The position numbers and the translations under genes were made by a program. Positions 34,896-43,507 of a stretch of 64,000 nt of DNA are shown here, piece by piece. Each line of letters starts with the position of its first letter. Within the stretch, counting starts at the first letter, position 1. A model generated the notes under the pieces. It was not told the origin of the DNA. It saw only the letters and a list, made by a program, of their open reading frames with translations, and ran no database searches. Source of the DNA: Collinsella sp. (GTDB taxonomy: Bacteria; Actinomycetota; Coriobacteriia; Coriobacteriales; Coriobacteriaceae); NCBI GenBank assembly GCA_019414445.1, contig DXMA01000003.1, positions 62,001 to 126,000 of the forward strand, given 5' to 3'.

Positions 34896-35956
34896 TCAGC
34901 AGCGATGTACGGCGCACAAAAGTGCTGATCCCAGCAGGAATAGCGCTAAGGAGGCAGCGATCCAGTTGCTGTCGCCGGTCTTGAGGAGCGTCGGCGTCGT
35001 AGCCGTTGCGGATTTGGGCATGGTCTTCTTGGTGGCTGTGGTCTTGGTCGCCGTCGTCTTGGTTGTCGTGCTTGTCTTGGGAGTCGCGGCTGCCGGCTTC
35101 ACCGCGGAGTCCGTCGCCGGTTCCGCACTAGGTTGCCCCGCAGCGGGATCAGCGCCATCAGCAGTTTCACCAGCCCCGCCACCTGGCACCTCGCCCCTGT
35201 CGGTCTTCCCCGCCGGCGGCGTGGCCACATCGGGCTCAACCACCACATGCGGTGCCACCGCACCGGAGGCATCCACTACGCCACCAGCACCAAAAGTCCC
35301 ACCGGCAGGCGTCACAAATCGTGCGGACACATGCGACCCGCCCGTGCACGCAACGCCGCCGTCGGCACCGGTCGCATCAAGCCGCGATTCGTCGACGGAA
35401 AGCCGACAGCCGGCCGCACCAGCGCCAAGGCCCGCATCTTGCAGATGCACGCCGTGGGCGCGCACGCCCGCTCCGGACCCGGCACCCGCGGCAACGACGC
35501 GCCCGCCGCCGCGCACGGCCATGTCACCTGCGATCACGCCGGCAACCGCCTCGTCCGTAATATCGGCCCCGTCCGCCCGGGCGTCGACGGTGCAGCCGTC
35601 CGCCACGAGCGCCCGCGAGACGTGGATCCCGCACTGCGAGCCCGTCGCCGTCAGGGTCCCGGTACCGCGAAGCGTCAGGTTGCCCCACACCTCCATGCCG
35701 CACAGCGTGATGTCCGCATCGGGCGCATGCGACTCCGTCACGGAGTTTTGCCCGGCAAGCGTCAGCACCAGGTCGCCTTCGCGCCGATGGCCTCGTCCGC
35801 GTAGCCGTTAAGCTCCAGTTGGTCGGCATCGGTCCAGGCCCAGCCGGGGCCCGACACGCCCGGCTCGCAGTACGTCGCGCCCGCGATGATGAGGCTCTCC
35901 GCGCCCGCGGCATAGGAAGGCCCGCCCAGCAAAACGCATGGGCAGGCAATCGTCAT
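34896..35956 (-). pseudogene. Surface protein, copy 1: 5'-truncated, frameshifted, LLKTG tail
   Basis: This paralogue of the gene at 36827-37920 has two frames. An N-terminal one (35762-35956) begins partway in the signal peptide and runs through LIIAGATYCEPG and ends at a stop; a second (34896-35768) carries Gly/Ala/Asp-rich beta-helix-like repeats and a Pro/Thr/Lys wall-spanning stretch. A C-terminal sorting-like region follows (LLKTGD, hydrophobic helix, RC). The true N-terminal signal start present in copy 2 is missing, and LLKTG is not a good sortase motif. It is a decayed copy. Confidence 0.7.
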
Positions 35957-36045
35957 TGCGCAGCAACATTTCCAACAAGATTGAGCAAATTGGATGCCAT
36001 TAGGTTGAAATCCGAATGGTTTTGGTGGTTTCGATATTAAGGGAA

Positions 36046-36345
36046 TTATCGGAACAGCTCATCATGGCTGCCAGTGCGTTCAAAGAAAGCTACCTCTTCG
36101 TTTGATGACCATATGACAAGCCAGTCGCCAGAGTTTGCTACGTGACATTCGTTTCGCCCTGCCCAGTTGCCGCTTAGCCGGTGCATATTATGACGTCGCT
36201 TTAATATGTCCATTGACTCAGGTGTATTCTGTAGCACCAGGTCAATTAGCTTTTGAAGCTCAGATAAATCCCATTTACGGCGCTTTGCTTTTTTCTTTAA
36301 ATCGCGGGAGAAGGCTGCAGAGAACTCTGCGGTTAACGTGCTCAT
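36046..36345 (-). CDS. yafQ: YafQ-type mRNA interferase toxin (RelE superfamily)
   Basis: The product is a 99-aa toxin that cuts translated mRNA on the ribosome. YafQ landmarks are present: HRLSGNWAGRNECHV (His 55 and His 68), a DW pair (74-75) and TGSHDELF (His 94). Compared with E. coli YafQ the segment between the second His and the DW pair has two extra residues. Its start overlaps the end of the antitoxin gene by 4 bases, which is typical for coupled dinJ-yafQ. Confidence 0.88.
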   Translation of the reverse strand: MSTLTAEFSAAFSRDLKKKAKRRKWDLSELQKLIDLVLQNTPESMDILKRRHNMHRLSGNWAGRNECHVANSGDWLVIWSSNEEVAFFERTGSHDELFR

Positions 36346-36617
36346 TGTGCCATCGCCGCAGCGATCAGATCGGCGCCATTGTCAAAGCGTCCTTTTTTGC
36401 CAGATGCAAGAAAAGCGTCCCCCTCGCGAATGGCCTCAAGGCTTTCGGCATTGGGCTCCTCAGGGGCAAAAGTCAACGGGATGCGATGGGTGTTGACCAT
36501 TTGCTTGAAGAACGCGCGCGTCACGGACGACAAATCAAGTCCATAGTAATCAGCCACTTCCGCCGCCTCGCGTTTGAGGTCGTCGTCAACCCTGATGGTT
36601 AATGTTGAGCTTGCCAT
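36342..36617 (-). CDS. dinJ: DinJ/RelB-type antitoxin
   Basis: This 91-aa protein starts with a ribbon-helix-helix domain (STLTIRVDDDLKREAAEVAD, then LDLSSVTRAFFKQMV) and has a C-terminal toxin-binding tail. It binds YafQ and represses the operon. ATG 36617 has GGAAGG upstream; the in-frame ATG at 36668 is less likely. It precedes and overlaps yafQ. Confidence 0.88.
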   Translation of the reverse strand: MASSTLTIRVDDDLKREAAEVADYYGLDLSSVTRAFFKQMVNTHRIPLTFAPEEPNAESLEAIREGDAFLASGKKGRFDNGADLIAAAMAQ

Positions 36618-36740
36618 TTTTAGACCTTCCAATCGCGTGAATGTACCCTTAGTATAACGCACATACAATAGTAGATTATGTAATTACAAGTAATTAACTA
36701 TGCATATGAGTTGTATGGCACGTAAGAATTTGCATGCGCG

Positions 36741-36774
36741 AAAATAGCAACGCTCCCTTTTCAAGAAGCGTTGC
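36741..36774 (-). terminator. Hairpin after surface protein copy 2
   Basis: On the minus strand the hairpin GCAACGCT / AGCGTTGC is followed by TATTTTC, about 50 bases downstream of the surface-protein stop. Confidence 0.55.
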
Positions 36775-36826
36775 CCTCAAAGCTTCAACGGAGTTCTTTT
36801 ATTGCAGCTAGGCGCGTCGCGCGGTC

Positions 36827-37920
36827 TCAGCAGCGATATGCGGCAGCTAGAAGTACTGTACCTAGCGGGAAGAGCGCCACGGATGCTGCAATCCAGTTGC
36901 AGTCGCCGGTCTTGGGGAGTGCCGCAGTTGTCGCGGTGGCAGCCTTGGGCTTGGAGACTTTGGCGACCGTGGTCTTGGTTACTGTCGTTGCTGTCTTGGT
37001 TGTCGTGGCCGCGGGTTTCATCGTGGGATTTGCCGTGGGTCCTGTGGTGGGCCCTCCGGCAGCGGGGTTAGCATCGGTGGGAGACCTGTCCACGCTGCCA
37101 CCCGGCACGTCGCGCCCGTCCGTCTCCCCCGCCGGAGACGTGGCTACATCGGGCTCAATCACCACATGCGGTGCCACCGCACCGGTGGCATCCACCACGC
37201 CACCAGCTCCAAATGCCCCACCAGCAGGCGCCATAAACCGCGCGGAAACAAGCGACCCGCCCGTGCACGCAACGCCGCCGTCGGCACCGGCCGCATCGAG
37301 CCACGAGGCAGCGACGGAAAGCCGGCAGCCAGCCGCGCCAGCACCAATGCCCAGATCCTGCAGATACACGCCGTAGGCGCGCACGCCCGCTCCGGACCCG
37401 GCTCCCGCGGCGACGACGCGCCCGCGGCCGCGCACGGCCATGTCGCCGGCGATCACGCCGGCAACCGCCTCGTCCGTAATATCGGCCCCGTCCGCCCGGG
37501 CATCGACGGTGCAGCCGTCCACCACGAGCGCCCGCGAGACGTGGATCCCGCACTGCGAGCCCGTCGCCGTCAGAGTCCCGGTACCGCGAAACGTCAGCTT
37601 GCCCCACACCTCCATGCCGCACAGCGTGATGTCCGCATCGGGCGCATGCGACTCCGTCACGGAGTTTTGCCCGGCAAGCGTCAGCACCAGGTCGCCTTCG
37701 CGCCGATGGCCTCGTCCGCGTAGCCGTTAAGCTCCAGTTGGTCGGCATCGGTCCAGGCCCAGCCGGGGCCCGACACGCCCGGCTCGCAGTACGTCGCGCC
37801 CGCGATGATGAGGCTCTCCGCGCCAGCGGCATAAGAAGGCCCGCCCAGCAAAACGCATAGGCAGGCCATGGCAACAATCGGAATGTAATGACGGCTGGTG
37901 TGGGACTTGGCAGCAAACAT
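36827..37920 (-). pseudogene. LPXTG surface protein, copy 2, interrupted by a frameshift
   Basis: Copy 2 is the fuller paralogue. The N-terminal frame (37681-37920) has a Sec signal (MFAAKS..., hydrophobic core, SYAAG) and the same beta-rich segment as copy 1. The reading frame then shifts by one base, and the second frame (36827-37687) continues through Gly/Ala/Asp repeats. It then has a Pro/Thr/Lys-rich wall region, and ends in LPKTGD, a hydrophobic helix and RC: a sortase substrate. The shift is at the same place as in copy 1. ATG 37920 has GGAG upstream. If the shift is real the anchor is never joined to the signal peptide. Confidence 0.7.
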
Positions 37921-38090
37921 ACCTGCTCCGATCTTCGCAGGAGCCAATAGAATGTGCACCAGAAAATGCCCTGGTAGCAGCAATTTATAGTTTAGCGAGA
38001 TCAATGCGGGAGCAAAGAGAAATCGTGTGGGCAATGTCCACAATTAGGTGTAAATCGTTTTGCCAGTCGGTGAAAGGAGGGATCAACGGA

Positions 38091-38852
38091 TTAGATATCC
38101 ATCTTATTAAAGTCGATGGAATATCCCATGGACTTGAGTTCTTTCAAGAGGCCGAACTCCCAACTGTCTGTTCCGGTATAAACGACGCCCTGTAGATCGG
38201 AGGGAATCTCGATACCTTTGTCAACAAGAATTGCAACGTTTTCCCTGCCAAGCCGACCAATAAAGTATCCGGCTTCAAATACAACATTTTGTCTAGCCCT
38301 GGGCTTTTCCGACTGTTCTGCCTGGGCTCTTCCTTCGTCGTCTGCCGTAAAAAGGCATACCGCTCCTGCTGCATCGCCTTCAATTTCCAGCTTTTCGATG
38401 ATTGTCTTGCCCTGATTTGACTGCTCGTTTAGGACAACCGCCGTCAGGCCCTGCCTTTCGATGATTCTCGCGACCCTTTCTCTAAGCTCTCCGTTGTGAC
38501 CATGAACGATAAATACCTTCGAATAATCTCCAACATTTGCAGTCGATCCGGTTTCCCCTTCGTCTGAAAACTCATCAAGGTATGTCTCCAGCACAGCTTT
38601 TGCACTGCGCAGGCCGTCCGCACAGGCTTCAACGAAAGCCGAGTCGGGCGTACCGGAGGTGAAGAAAGACAACGAGTAGCTGATTTTGTTAAAGCTTTTA
38701 AATTCGTAGCTGTCTTTTCCAAATCGCCTAATTAAAAGCCTGTCCGCCCTTGTCTTCCATGCTTTAAAGTCAGGCGAACTAGAGCTGATGTATTTCTTTG
38801 AAAGTTCGTCTGCTGTTTCGCACAACTGCTGCAAAATTTCAAAATCAGACAT
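38091..38852 (-). CDS. TIR-like nucleotide-binding protein (PF10137 type)
   Basis: This 253-aa protein has an N-terminal helical region of about 100 residues and a C-terminal TIR-like domain. Landmarks are KVFIVHGHN (112-120), QGKTIIEKLE with the catalytic-position Glu (148-156), LFTADDEG (167-174), RARQNVVFEAGYFIGRLGR (185-203) and PSDLQGV (217-223). TIR-like domains of this type hydrolyse NAD or act as effectors in cyclic-nucleotide or other anti-phage systems; no partner sensor is adjacent. ATG 38852 is followed by a coherent N-terminus. It lies between the surface-protein pair and degraded DNA. Confidence 0.82.
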   Translation of the reverse strand: MSDFEILQQLCETADELSKKYISSSSPDFKAWKTRADRLLIRRFGKDSYEFKSFNKISYSLSFFTSGTPDSAFVEACADGLRSAKAVLETYLDEFSDEGETGSTANVGDYSKVFIVHGHNGELRERVARIIERQGLTAVVLNEQSNQGKTIIEKLEIEGDAAGAVCLFTADDEGRAQAEQSEKPRARQNVVFEAGYFIGRLGRENVAILVDKGIEIPSDLQGVVYTGTDSWEFGLLKELKSMGYSIDFNKMDI

Positions 38853-38894
38853 TAAGCCTTCTTTCTATAACCAATAACGGAGCTAAGAAGCATC

Positions 38895-39060
38895 TTATTC
38901 CAATGAGCGGCCAAATCTCTTTACTGTTTCCTCGGTGCCCCTATCGGAGATGGACTTGCCCAGTGCGAACTCAATAGCGTCCAGCAAAGCCATGACCAAA
39001 GTCATCATTAATGAACGCATCCCAGTCAATGAGATTCGATTCGATGACGGAGTTCACAGT
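38895..39060 (-). pseudogene. C-terminal remnant with a frame change
   Basis: The frame ending NLIDWDAFINDDFGHGFAG and the overlapping frame MALLDAIEFALGKSISDRG (ending RFGRSLE and TAA) look like two pieces of one gene joined by a frameshift near 39000. Function unknown. Confidence 0.35.
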
Positions 39061-39302
39061 GTTCGATGTCAGCTTTCTTAACGAATTTCGCTGAGTAGAC
39101 GCTGGGGGCCGCGCCTCCAATTTCTGTGCCCGAATAGGAGTACGAGCACGTCGGTCAAGATGCATTCGGTGGTCAACATGGCGGGATCTATCTGCGAGCG
39201 GAAAACAAGCGGTGCTGCTAATGGTAGCGCCGCTCGCATCATCAAAGAAGAATCGTTATCGATTGTCTCTGGGACTTTTCGTTCAAAACCAGAGCATGTC
39301 GA

Positions 39303-39416
39303 CTACTGCTTATCGAAGTACATCCACCCTACAGGCTGCATTAGATCGTAATAATCGACGGGCGGTTTGAAGCGAATCCTGCCCAAATAACCACGCTTTT
39401 CAGCAACCAACTGCAT
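39303..39416 (-). pseudogene. Short coding remnant, 37 aa
   Basis: The frame starts MQLVAEKRGYLGRIRFKPPV and ends YDLMQPVGWMYFDKQ. It looks like a gene end, and a TGA stands just upstream of the start. There is no ribosome binding site. Confidence 0.3.
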
Positions 39417-39588
39417 CTGTCTGCGTCACGGCAAACTCTTTGAATTGGCGTTGCGGCAAGTTTGTCTTAAGAAAATAAGGCTGTTAAGACAAACCCATTT
39501 TGACGTTTACGTAACGTCGACCATCGATCAAGCCGTATTATTCGGAGTTAGAATTATCGCCCCACGACGCTGAGCCGGTGACCATCCA

Positions 39589-40161
39589 ATGATTTTTGGC
39601 ATCGATATAGACATCGCCAATCTGATTGTCCAAGCATTCATCGGACTCGTTACCTTGGTGGCCTTGATTGTCGCATTCTGGCAAGGCAGCCAGAGCAAAA
39701 GGAACAGGGAGGACGACATCAAGCGGCATCAGCCATCCCGCATATCGGCATGGTACGAAGGGGATCGAAACCGAACTGATCAGCCCGAGGACAATCGGTT
39801 CGTCTGGCAATTCGTCGTGCTTCGAAACGAAAGCGAGTCCCCCGTCTACGACGTAATCGTCACCTGCGTCGGGATTAGCGGGGCCGGCCCCTCTTTCAAA
39901 GGTGAGGATAACCGCCCCGCTTATCCCAACCGCGTCTGCGTCGGCACGCTTCCTCCTGGAGCATGGTGCATATGGCTCCCGACGGAAGGGCACGGAATGG
40001 GAGTACGCACGGCACCCGAAACGGCTTTCACCGACGCAAGCGGAACTTCATGGGTTCGGCGGGGCAACGGAAGGCTCGAGGAGATCCCTATGGAGCCAAC
40101 CTCGTTCTACAGGCTGCCCCTTCCCTTGACCTGGCACGGATGCAAGAAGCTGACCGAGTAA
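39589..40161 (+). CDS. Membrane-anchored protein, unknown
   Basis: This 190-aa protein has one N-terminal membrane helix (about residues 12-31, IVQAFIGLVTLVALIVAFW), then a basic linker. A beta-rich soluble domain follows, with FVWQFVVLRNESESPVYDV and a WLP turn. Such one-helix proteins with a cytoplasmic beta domain are frequent in Actinobacteria and have no assigned role. No clear ribosome binding site is seen before ATG 39589. It is a single plus-strand gene among minus-strand accessory genes. Confidence 0.55.
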   Translation: MIFGIDIDIANLIVQAFIGLVTLVALIVAFWQGSQSKRNREDDIKRHQPSRISAWYEGDRNRTDQPEDNRFVWQFVVLRNESESPVYDVIVTCVGISGAGPSFKGEDNRPAYPNRVCVGTLPPGAWCIWLPTEGHGMGVRTAPETAFTDASGTSWVRRGNGRLEEIPMEPTSFYRLPLPLTWHGCKKLTE

Positions 40162-40364
40162 CCCCTGGGCATCGTCGTTTCAGGCATTGGGTTTTCCGGA
40201 CTGGGACGCGAACTTCCCCAGATGTTCCGGATAACGGGAAAGTCAGAACTATTCGGGTTTGCGAGGCGGGATCGAGAGAGCGACTCCGCCCTATTATTTC
40301 GATGCGTCCATGAATTGAAGTGAGATCGGCATCATCACCTCGAAGCACTTACATACAGATCCAT

Positions 40365-40436
40365 ATGGCAAAGGCAGCAATTCGCCACCTTGGTTGCAGC
40401 AGCGGAGGTTATTACTCAGGATACAAGCGGAAGTAG
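40365..40436 (+). CDS. Possible 23-aa peptide
   Basis: MAKAAIRHLG CSSGGYYSGYKRK is the full frame: basic, with Gly/Ser/Tyr. There is no clear ribosome binding site, so it is a weak candidate. Confidence 0.2.
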   Translation: MAKAAIRHLGCSSGGYYSGYKRK

Positions 40437-40483
40437 CCAAATAGGCGCTGGGCGCAACCGAGACGCAGCCAGAGAAGGGTGAC

Positions 40484-40534
40484 ATGAGAGTTGTTTCAGA
40501 GGATTGGGGTGATATGGATGAAGTTGACTGGTAA
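40484..40534 (+). CDS. Possible 16-aa acidic leader-like peptide
   Basis: MRVVSEDWGDMDEVDW is very acidic. The ribosome binding site AGAAGGGTGAC is well placed before ATG 40484. Its end overlaps the next short frame, so the two may be coupled. Confidence 0.3.
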   Translation: MRVVSEDWGDMDEVDW

Positions 40535-40589
40535 GTGCATCTCCAGGTTCAACGGATGGCTGATCAAGGCCGTCTTTAGGTTCACGTAG
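40518..40589 (+). CDS. Possible 23-aa basic peptide
   Basis: MKLTGKCISRFNGWLIKAVF followed by RFT is short, basic and amphipathic. It overlaps the acidic peptide by 17 bases, with GGGGTGAT just upstream as a possible ribosome binding site. Confidence 0.3.
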   Translation: MKLTGKCISRFNGWLIKAVFRFT

Positions 40590-40626
40590 GGATCCGCTTT
40601 TGCTGACAAACAAACACGTGATTGAT

Positions 40627-41175
40627 TTATGGCTTCCAGACGCTTAGCGTGTCTGGAAGCTCATTTATTTTATTGTCAGCAACCACGAAGCCAGCGCTGA
40701 ACCTCGCCCTAGTAATTGCAACATAGAGCTTGGAGCGTGTCTGCGGCTTCAGATCCGTCGAGGCATCTTGCAACCAAGAGGCCATATCGGCAACTGGATA
40801 AATCAAAACATGGTCATATGTTCGGCCTTTTGCTTTGCCGAAGTTGCAGATCGATGAAGCGTTCGCGGTCTGAGTGGCGACGCTACGTCTCAAAATCACT
40901 GGATCCAAAAACTCGCAATACCTTTGCGCAAGTGACTCTGGAATGGCCCAAACTCCATTATGGGTTTCATTTGAGGCGGCGCGCAAAGATGCGGTTGGTG
41001 AAAACTCCGGATAAACCATGTTTGCGAATCGCCATTCTTGATTTGCTGCTTTTTCGTTATCTTGTCTATGCAATGCAACTGAAACGCATCGGTGTCTCAT
41101 CTGCAAATACTCGTAGGGCGATAAATGATTATTTAGCCGATCCTTCTTCGAATCCGAAAAGCAAACCGTCCTCAT
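40627..41175 (-). pseudogene. UvrD-like helicase C-terminal fragment
   Basis: The frame shows the C-terminal UvrD_C motifs NFGKAKGRTYDHVLIYPV (motif V region), then SKLYVAITRARFSAGFVV (motif VI). The N-terminal Walker A and motifs Ia-IV are absent and the 5' end overlaps the HEPN gene. It is a relic of a UvrD/Rep-like helicase, a family common in defence islands. Confidence 0.6.
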
Positions 41176-41980
41176 TTGGTAAACAGCCCCGTTCGACGCA
41201 TTCCAAGATTAGCGATTGCAATAATTTTGCAGAATCGGAAACACAAGACTCAGAAGGTTGTTTTCCCTCATGAACGGCTTCTGACCTTGCTCTATATAGT
41301 TTCTTTATTTCTTGCTGTTTTTGCTTGCCTCCTCCAAGAAACAAAGCTGCGAGAGTACTGACACGAAAAACAAGTTCGCTCCGGACTCCAAACAATGACT
41401 CAATCCCAGCCCATATAATCGCCATTTGAACTGAAGGTCGAAGCGATTGCTTGTAGCTCCACAAGGAATTCACCGCGGTCTCAAATCGCGTGTTTTTATC
41501 AAACAGTTCCCATGCGTCCCGATAATGCTGTCTTATCCACTGCTTCTCTGAATCGTTGATCACTTTCAATTTTCTTGGAATGAACAACCTTGTAGAAAGA
41601 ACAACATTGATTGCCGAGCATGGCGAAAAATCTTCTGTCCGCGAATCGCTCTGAACATGCCAATACAATTCGCAATTCAAAAGCGCGGACAATAGAACTA
41701 TTGCAGATTGGGCATTCCAAACTCGAACTGCAAGCTCTTTGCCCTCTCCAACAACGCGCAACTGAGCTGTAGTTTTCCTAAGGACGGCAATCAAGACACC
41801 TAAATCGGTCTCATCTCCGCTGCCATATTTCATCACAGAATTTATCATGTCGTCCGGCGAGGCCTTGCACGTGGCCGGCAATAGAGAGAGGTGTTGCGTA
41901 AGCGGCAGCTCTTCGTCTATGGTTAATCCCATTAGGTATAGATATGAAGCAGCAGCCGATTCATTTACAACAATCATCAT
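41129..41980 (-). CDS. Apea-like HEPN protein
   Basis: This 283-aa protein has a C-terminal part matching the Apea-type HEPN domain: MAIIWAGIESLFG, FRVSTLAALFLGG, then KLYRARSEAVHEGK with the HEPN R-x4-H motif (RSEAVH). HEPN proteins of this kind are putative RNases in phage-defence and toxin loci. ATG 41980 has GGGGGGCG before it. Its 3' end overlaps the helicase fragment by 47 bases; that overlap is suspicious and may be a deletion scar. It may be the remnant of a two-gene defence cassette. Confidence 0.6.
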   Translation of the reverse strand: MMIVVNESAAASYLYLMGLTIDEELPLTQHLSLLPATCKASPDDMINSVMKYGSGDETDLGVLIAVLRKTTAQLRVVGEGKELAVRVWNAQSAIVLLSALLNCELYWHVQSDSRTEDFSPCSAINVVLSTRLFIPRKLKVINDSEKQWIRQHYRDAWELFDKNTRFETAVNSLWSYKQSLRPSVQMAIIWAGIESLFGVRSELVFRVSTLAALFLGGGKQKQQEIKKLYRARSEAVHEGKQPSESCVSDSAKLLQSLILECVERGCLPNEDGLLFGFEEGSAK

Positions 41981-42120
41981 CTTCGCCCCCCTGCCATAGC
42001 GCTCTATACCTAATCCATCCGAACAGCGCCAAACTGAGAGACGTCGATTTCGCCCTACATGAGTTTGGGAAGCAATGCGTCACGCAGTTCGCCAAGAGCC
42101 TACGACTTGAGTATATTAGC

Positions 42121-42786
42121 CTATATGAGCTCAAGAATACCATTGAGCATCGAAGTCGTTCTTTCTATTGCACAAGCTGGAGCAAACGGGACGTTCATCG
42201 ACTTAATGTTTTTTAATGCAAGCTTGGTCTGAACGGCACCAACAGTTCCAAGCCTAATAGCTTCCATGCCCATTGAGCTACGAAGAAAGAAATACGACCA
42301 CGCCGCAAAGTCGCCTTTAAACGAAGTAAGTTTGTTGCAATTCTCTGTGAGGTTTGCCTCATCGAGCGTTTTTCCGATATACGCCGTAAGGCCAATCGTT
42401 CCGACAACGGAAACAATTAGATCGCCAGTGTTGACAACGTAGCGCGAAATATTAGATCGTGTTTCATCGTCGATATATAGCATTTCCGAAGTGAGTAAGA
42501 GAACAGAAGCGTTGTTTAAGTCGCGGACTCGAATATATGGATGAGAGTTTGCCTCTGCAATTAGCTCTGAACCTTTAGGGAGCCTCTAACCGCCCTTGAC
42601 TTCGCAGAATGACTCGACTGAACGGTAATGATTTTCTCGCTTGTTCTCTTCAATTGTTTGAGCAAAAAGGGCTTCTCCGAGTTCAGCTAAATAATCATTT
42701 ACCGGAACATAGGCCTGCACTTCAGAATTGTTTCCATCGAACCAAGGGGAAAGGAGCCCCCGGTGGAAGCGATGATCAATATGGTT
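42121..42786 (-). pseudogene. hsdS: Type I restriction specificity subunit (HsdS), in-frame TAG
   Basis: The frame from about 42786 to 42589 reads RGLLSPWFDGNN, YLAELGEALFAQTIEENK, CEVKGG; a TAG sits at 42586-42588. The same frame then continues RLPKGSELIAEANSHPYIRV and, in the last 120 codons, GDLIVSVVGTIGLTAYIGK, NCNKLTS, GAVQTKLALKNI. KGG-stop-RLPKGS fits KGGKRLPKGS with Lys (AAG) changed to TAG. hsdM and hsdR are absent, so this is a decayed specificity gene. Confidence 0.65.
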
Positions 42787-42789
42787 CTA

Positions 42790-42995
42790 ACACAGATGTA
42801 GCCGGTTCTAGACTATCTGCAGATAAAGCAATCTTAAAAGCAGTGCTCGAAAGCACTATGTGTAGCCATGCCGAAAGCAGCGTGCCCAGCAACTCGAGTC
42901 TACTCGGTCTCTTCCTTACCGACAAGGAAGTCGAGGGGTGCTCTCCGAGAACAATCGCGTACTACGAAAGCACCCTCAAACCATATGAGGCATGG
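42790..42995 (+). pseudogene. Integrase N-terminal fragment
   Basis: The frame reads DKAILKAVLESTMCSH, LLGLFLTDKEVEGCS, TIAYYESTLKPY: the N-terminal SAM-like region of a tyrosine recombinase. Such integrases flank phase-variable hsdS loci in gut bacteria. It runs on without a stop into the following unrelated frame, so it is truncated, and there is no catalytic domain. Confidence 0.5.
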
Positions 42996-43439
42996 ATGGA
43001 AGAGAAGACGATGCTGAGCGAAGACGGCCGAATCGTCAGGGTGGACAACCCATGGTGTTCGTTCTACATCGACACCGAGCTGGCACCTGCGCTAGACGAG
43101 AGCAGGTGCGGGAAATGGATGTTCTACTTCAACGATATCGAGTTCGCGGAGGAAGTCTGCCGCAAGGCGGCCCTCGGAATGGTCGTCGCGGAATGCAAGC
43201 ACAGCTCATTCGAGTCCGTTATCGAGAACGGCAGAGGCGTCGCCTGCTTCTACCTGAACTTGGACGACGTCGAAGCACATCGCCGCGTTGTCGCATTCAT
43301 GTTGGAGCATGGCCTGGTTCGGAAGACGAAGTCGGGGAAGCTGTATAACATCGGCTTCAAGTTGGATGACCAGGCACGGGCGGGAGAATATGGAGCCGGT
43401 TTCAAGGCACGAATCACGTTGAGCGATCGCTCGAATTAG
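42996..43439 (+). CDS. Uncharacterised protein, possibly chimeric start
   Basis: This 147-aa protein begins MEEKTMLSEDGRIVRVDNPW, followed by KWMFYFNDIEFAEEVC, then GVACFYLNLDDVEAHRRVVA and a C-terminal KLYNIGFKLDDQARAGEYG. It looks coherent, with no known domain. ATG 42996 follows GAGG closely; ATG 43011 is also possible. The frame is continuous with the integrase fragment upstream, which is probably accidental fusion at a deletion junction. A strong convergent hairpin follows at 43467. Confidence 0.45.
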   Translation: MEEKTMLSEDGRIVRVDNPWCSFYIDTELAPALDESRCGKWMFYFNDIEFAEEVCRKAALGMVVAECKHSSFESVIENGRGVACFYLNLDDVEAHRRVVAFMLEHGLVRKTKSGKLYNIGFKLDDQARAGEYGAGFKARITLSDRSN

Positions 43440-43466
43440 GCGAATTTTACCTGCGAAGAACAATGA

Positions 43467-43507
43467 AGGGCGGGGGTGTATCGGCTAATGCCGAACACCC
43501 CCGCCCT
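43467..43507. terminator. Convergent hairpin terminator
   Basis: The 13-bp perfect stem AGGGCGGGGGTGT / ACACCCCCGCCCT with a 15-base loop lies between the convergent ends of the 42996-43439 gene and ugd. Confidence 0.7.

Larger units (their letters stand above)
38853..39588. other. Gene-poor stretch with remnants
   Basis: No intact gene is seen. The stretch holds two coding remnants on the minus strand (38895-39060 and 39303-39416) and an 11-bp inverted repeat GTTTGTCTTAA / TTAAGACAAAC at 39460-39494. Confidence 0.5.
40162..40626. other. Stretch with three short ORFs only
   Basis: There are no long genes. It contains the three short plus-strand ORFs at 40365-40436, 40484-40534 and 40518-40589, listed separately. 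Confidence 0.4.

Noticed and set aside
34855..35811. 318-aa plus-strand frame over surface protein copy 1
   Set aside because: It is antisense to the Thr/Ala-rich surface gene and has low-complexity Pro/Thr/Ser runs typical of such antisense frames.
42609..43439. Single 276-aa protein spanning hsdS antisense, integrase and an unknown domain
   Set aside because: The first part is antisense to hsdS, the middle is a recombinase N-terminus, and the last part is unrelated. The frame is an accident of junctions.
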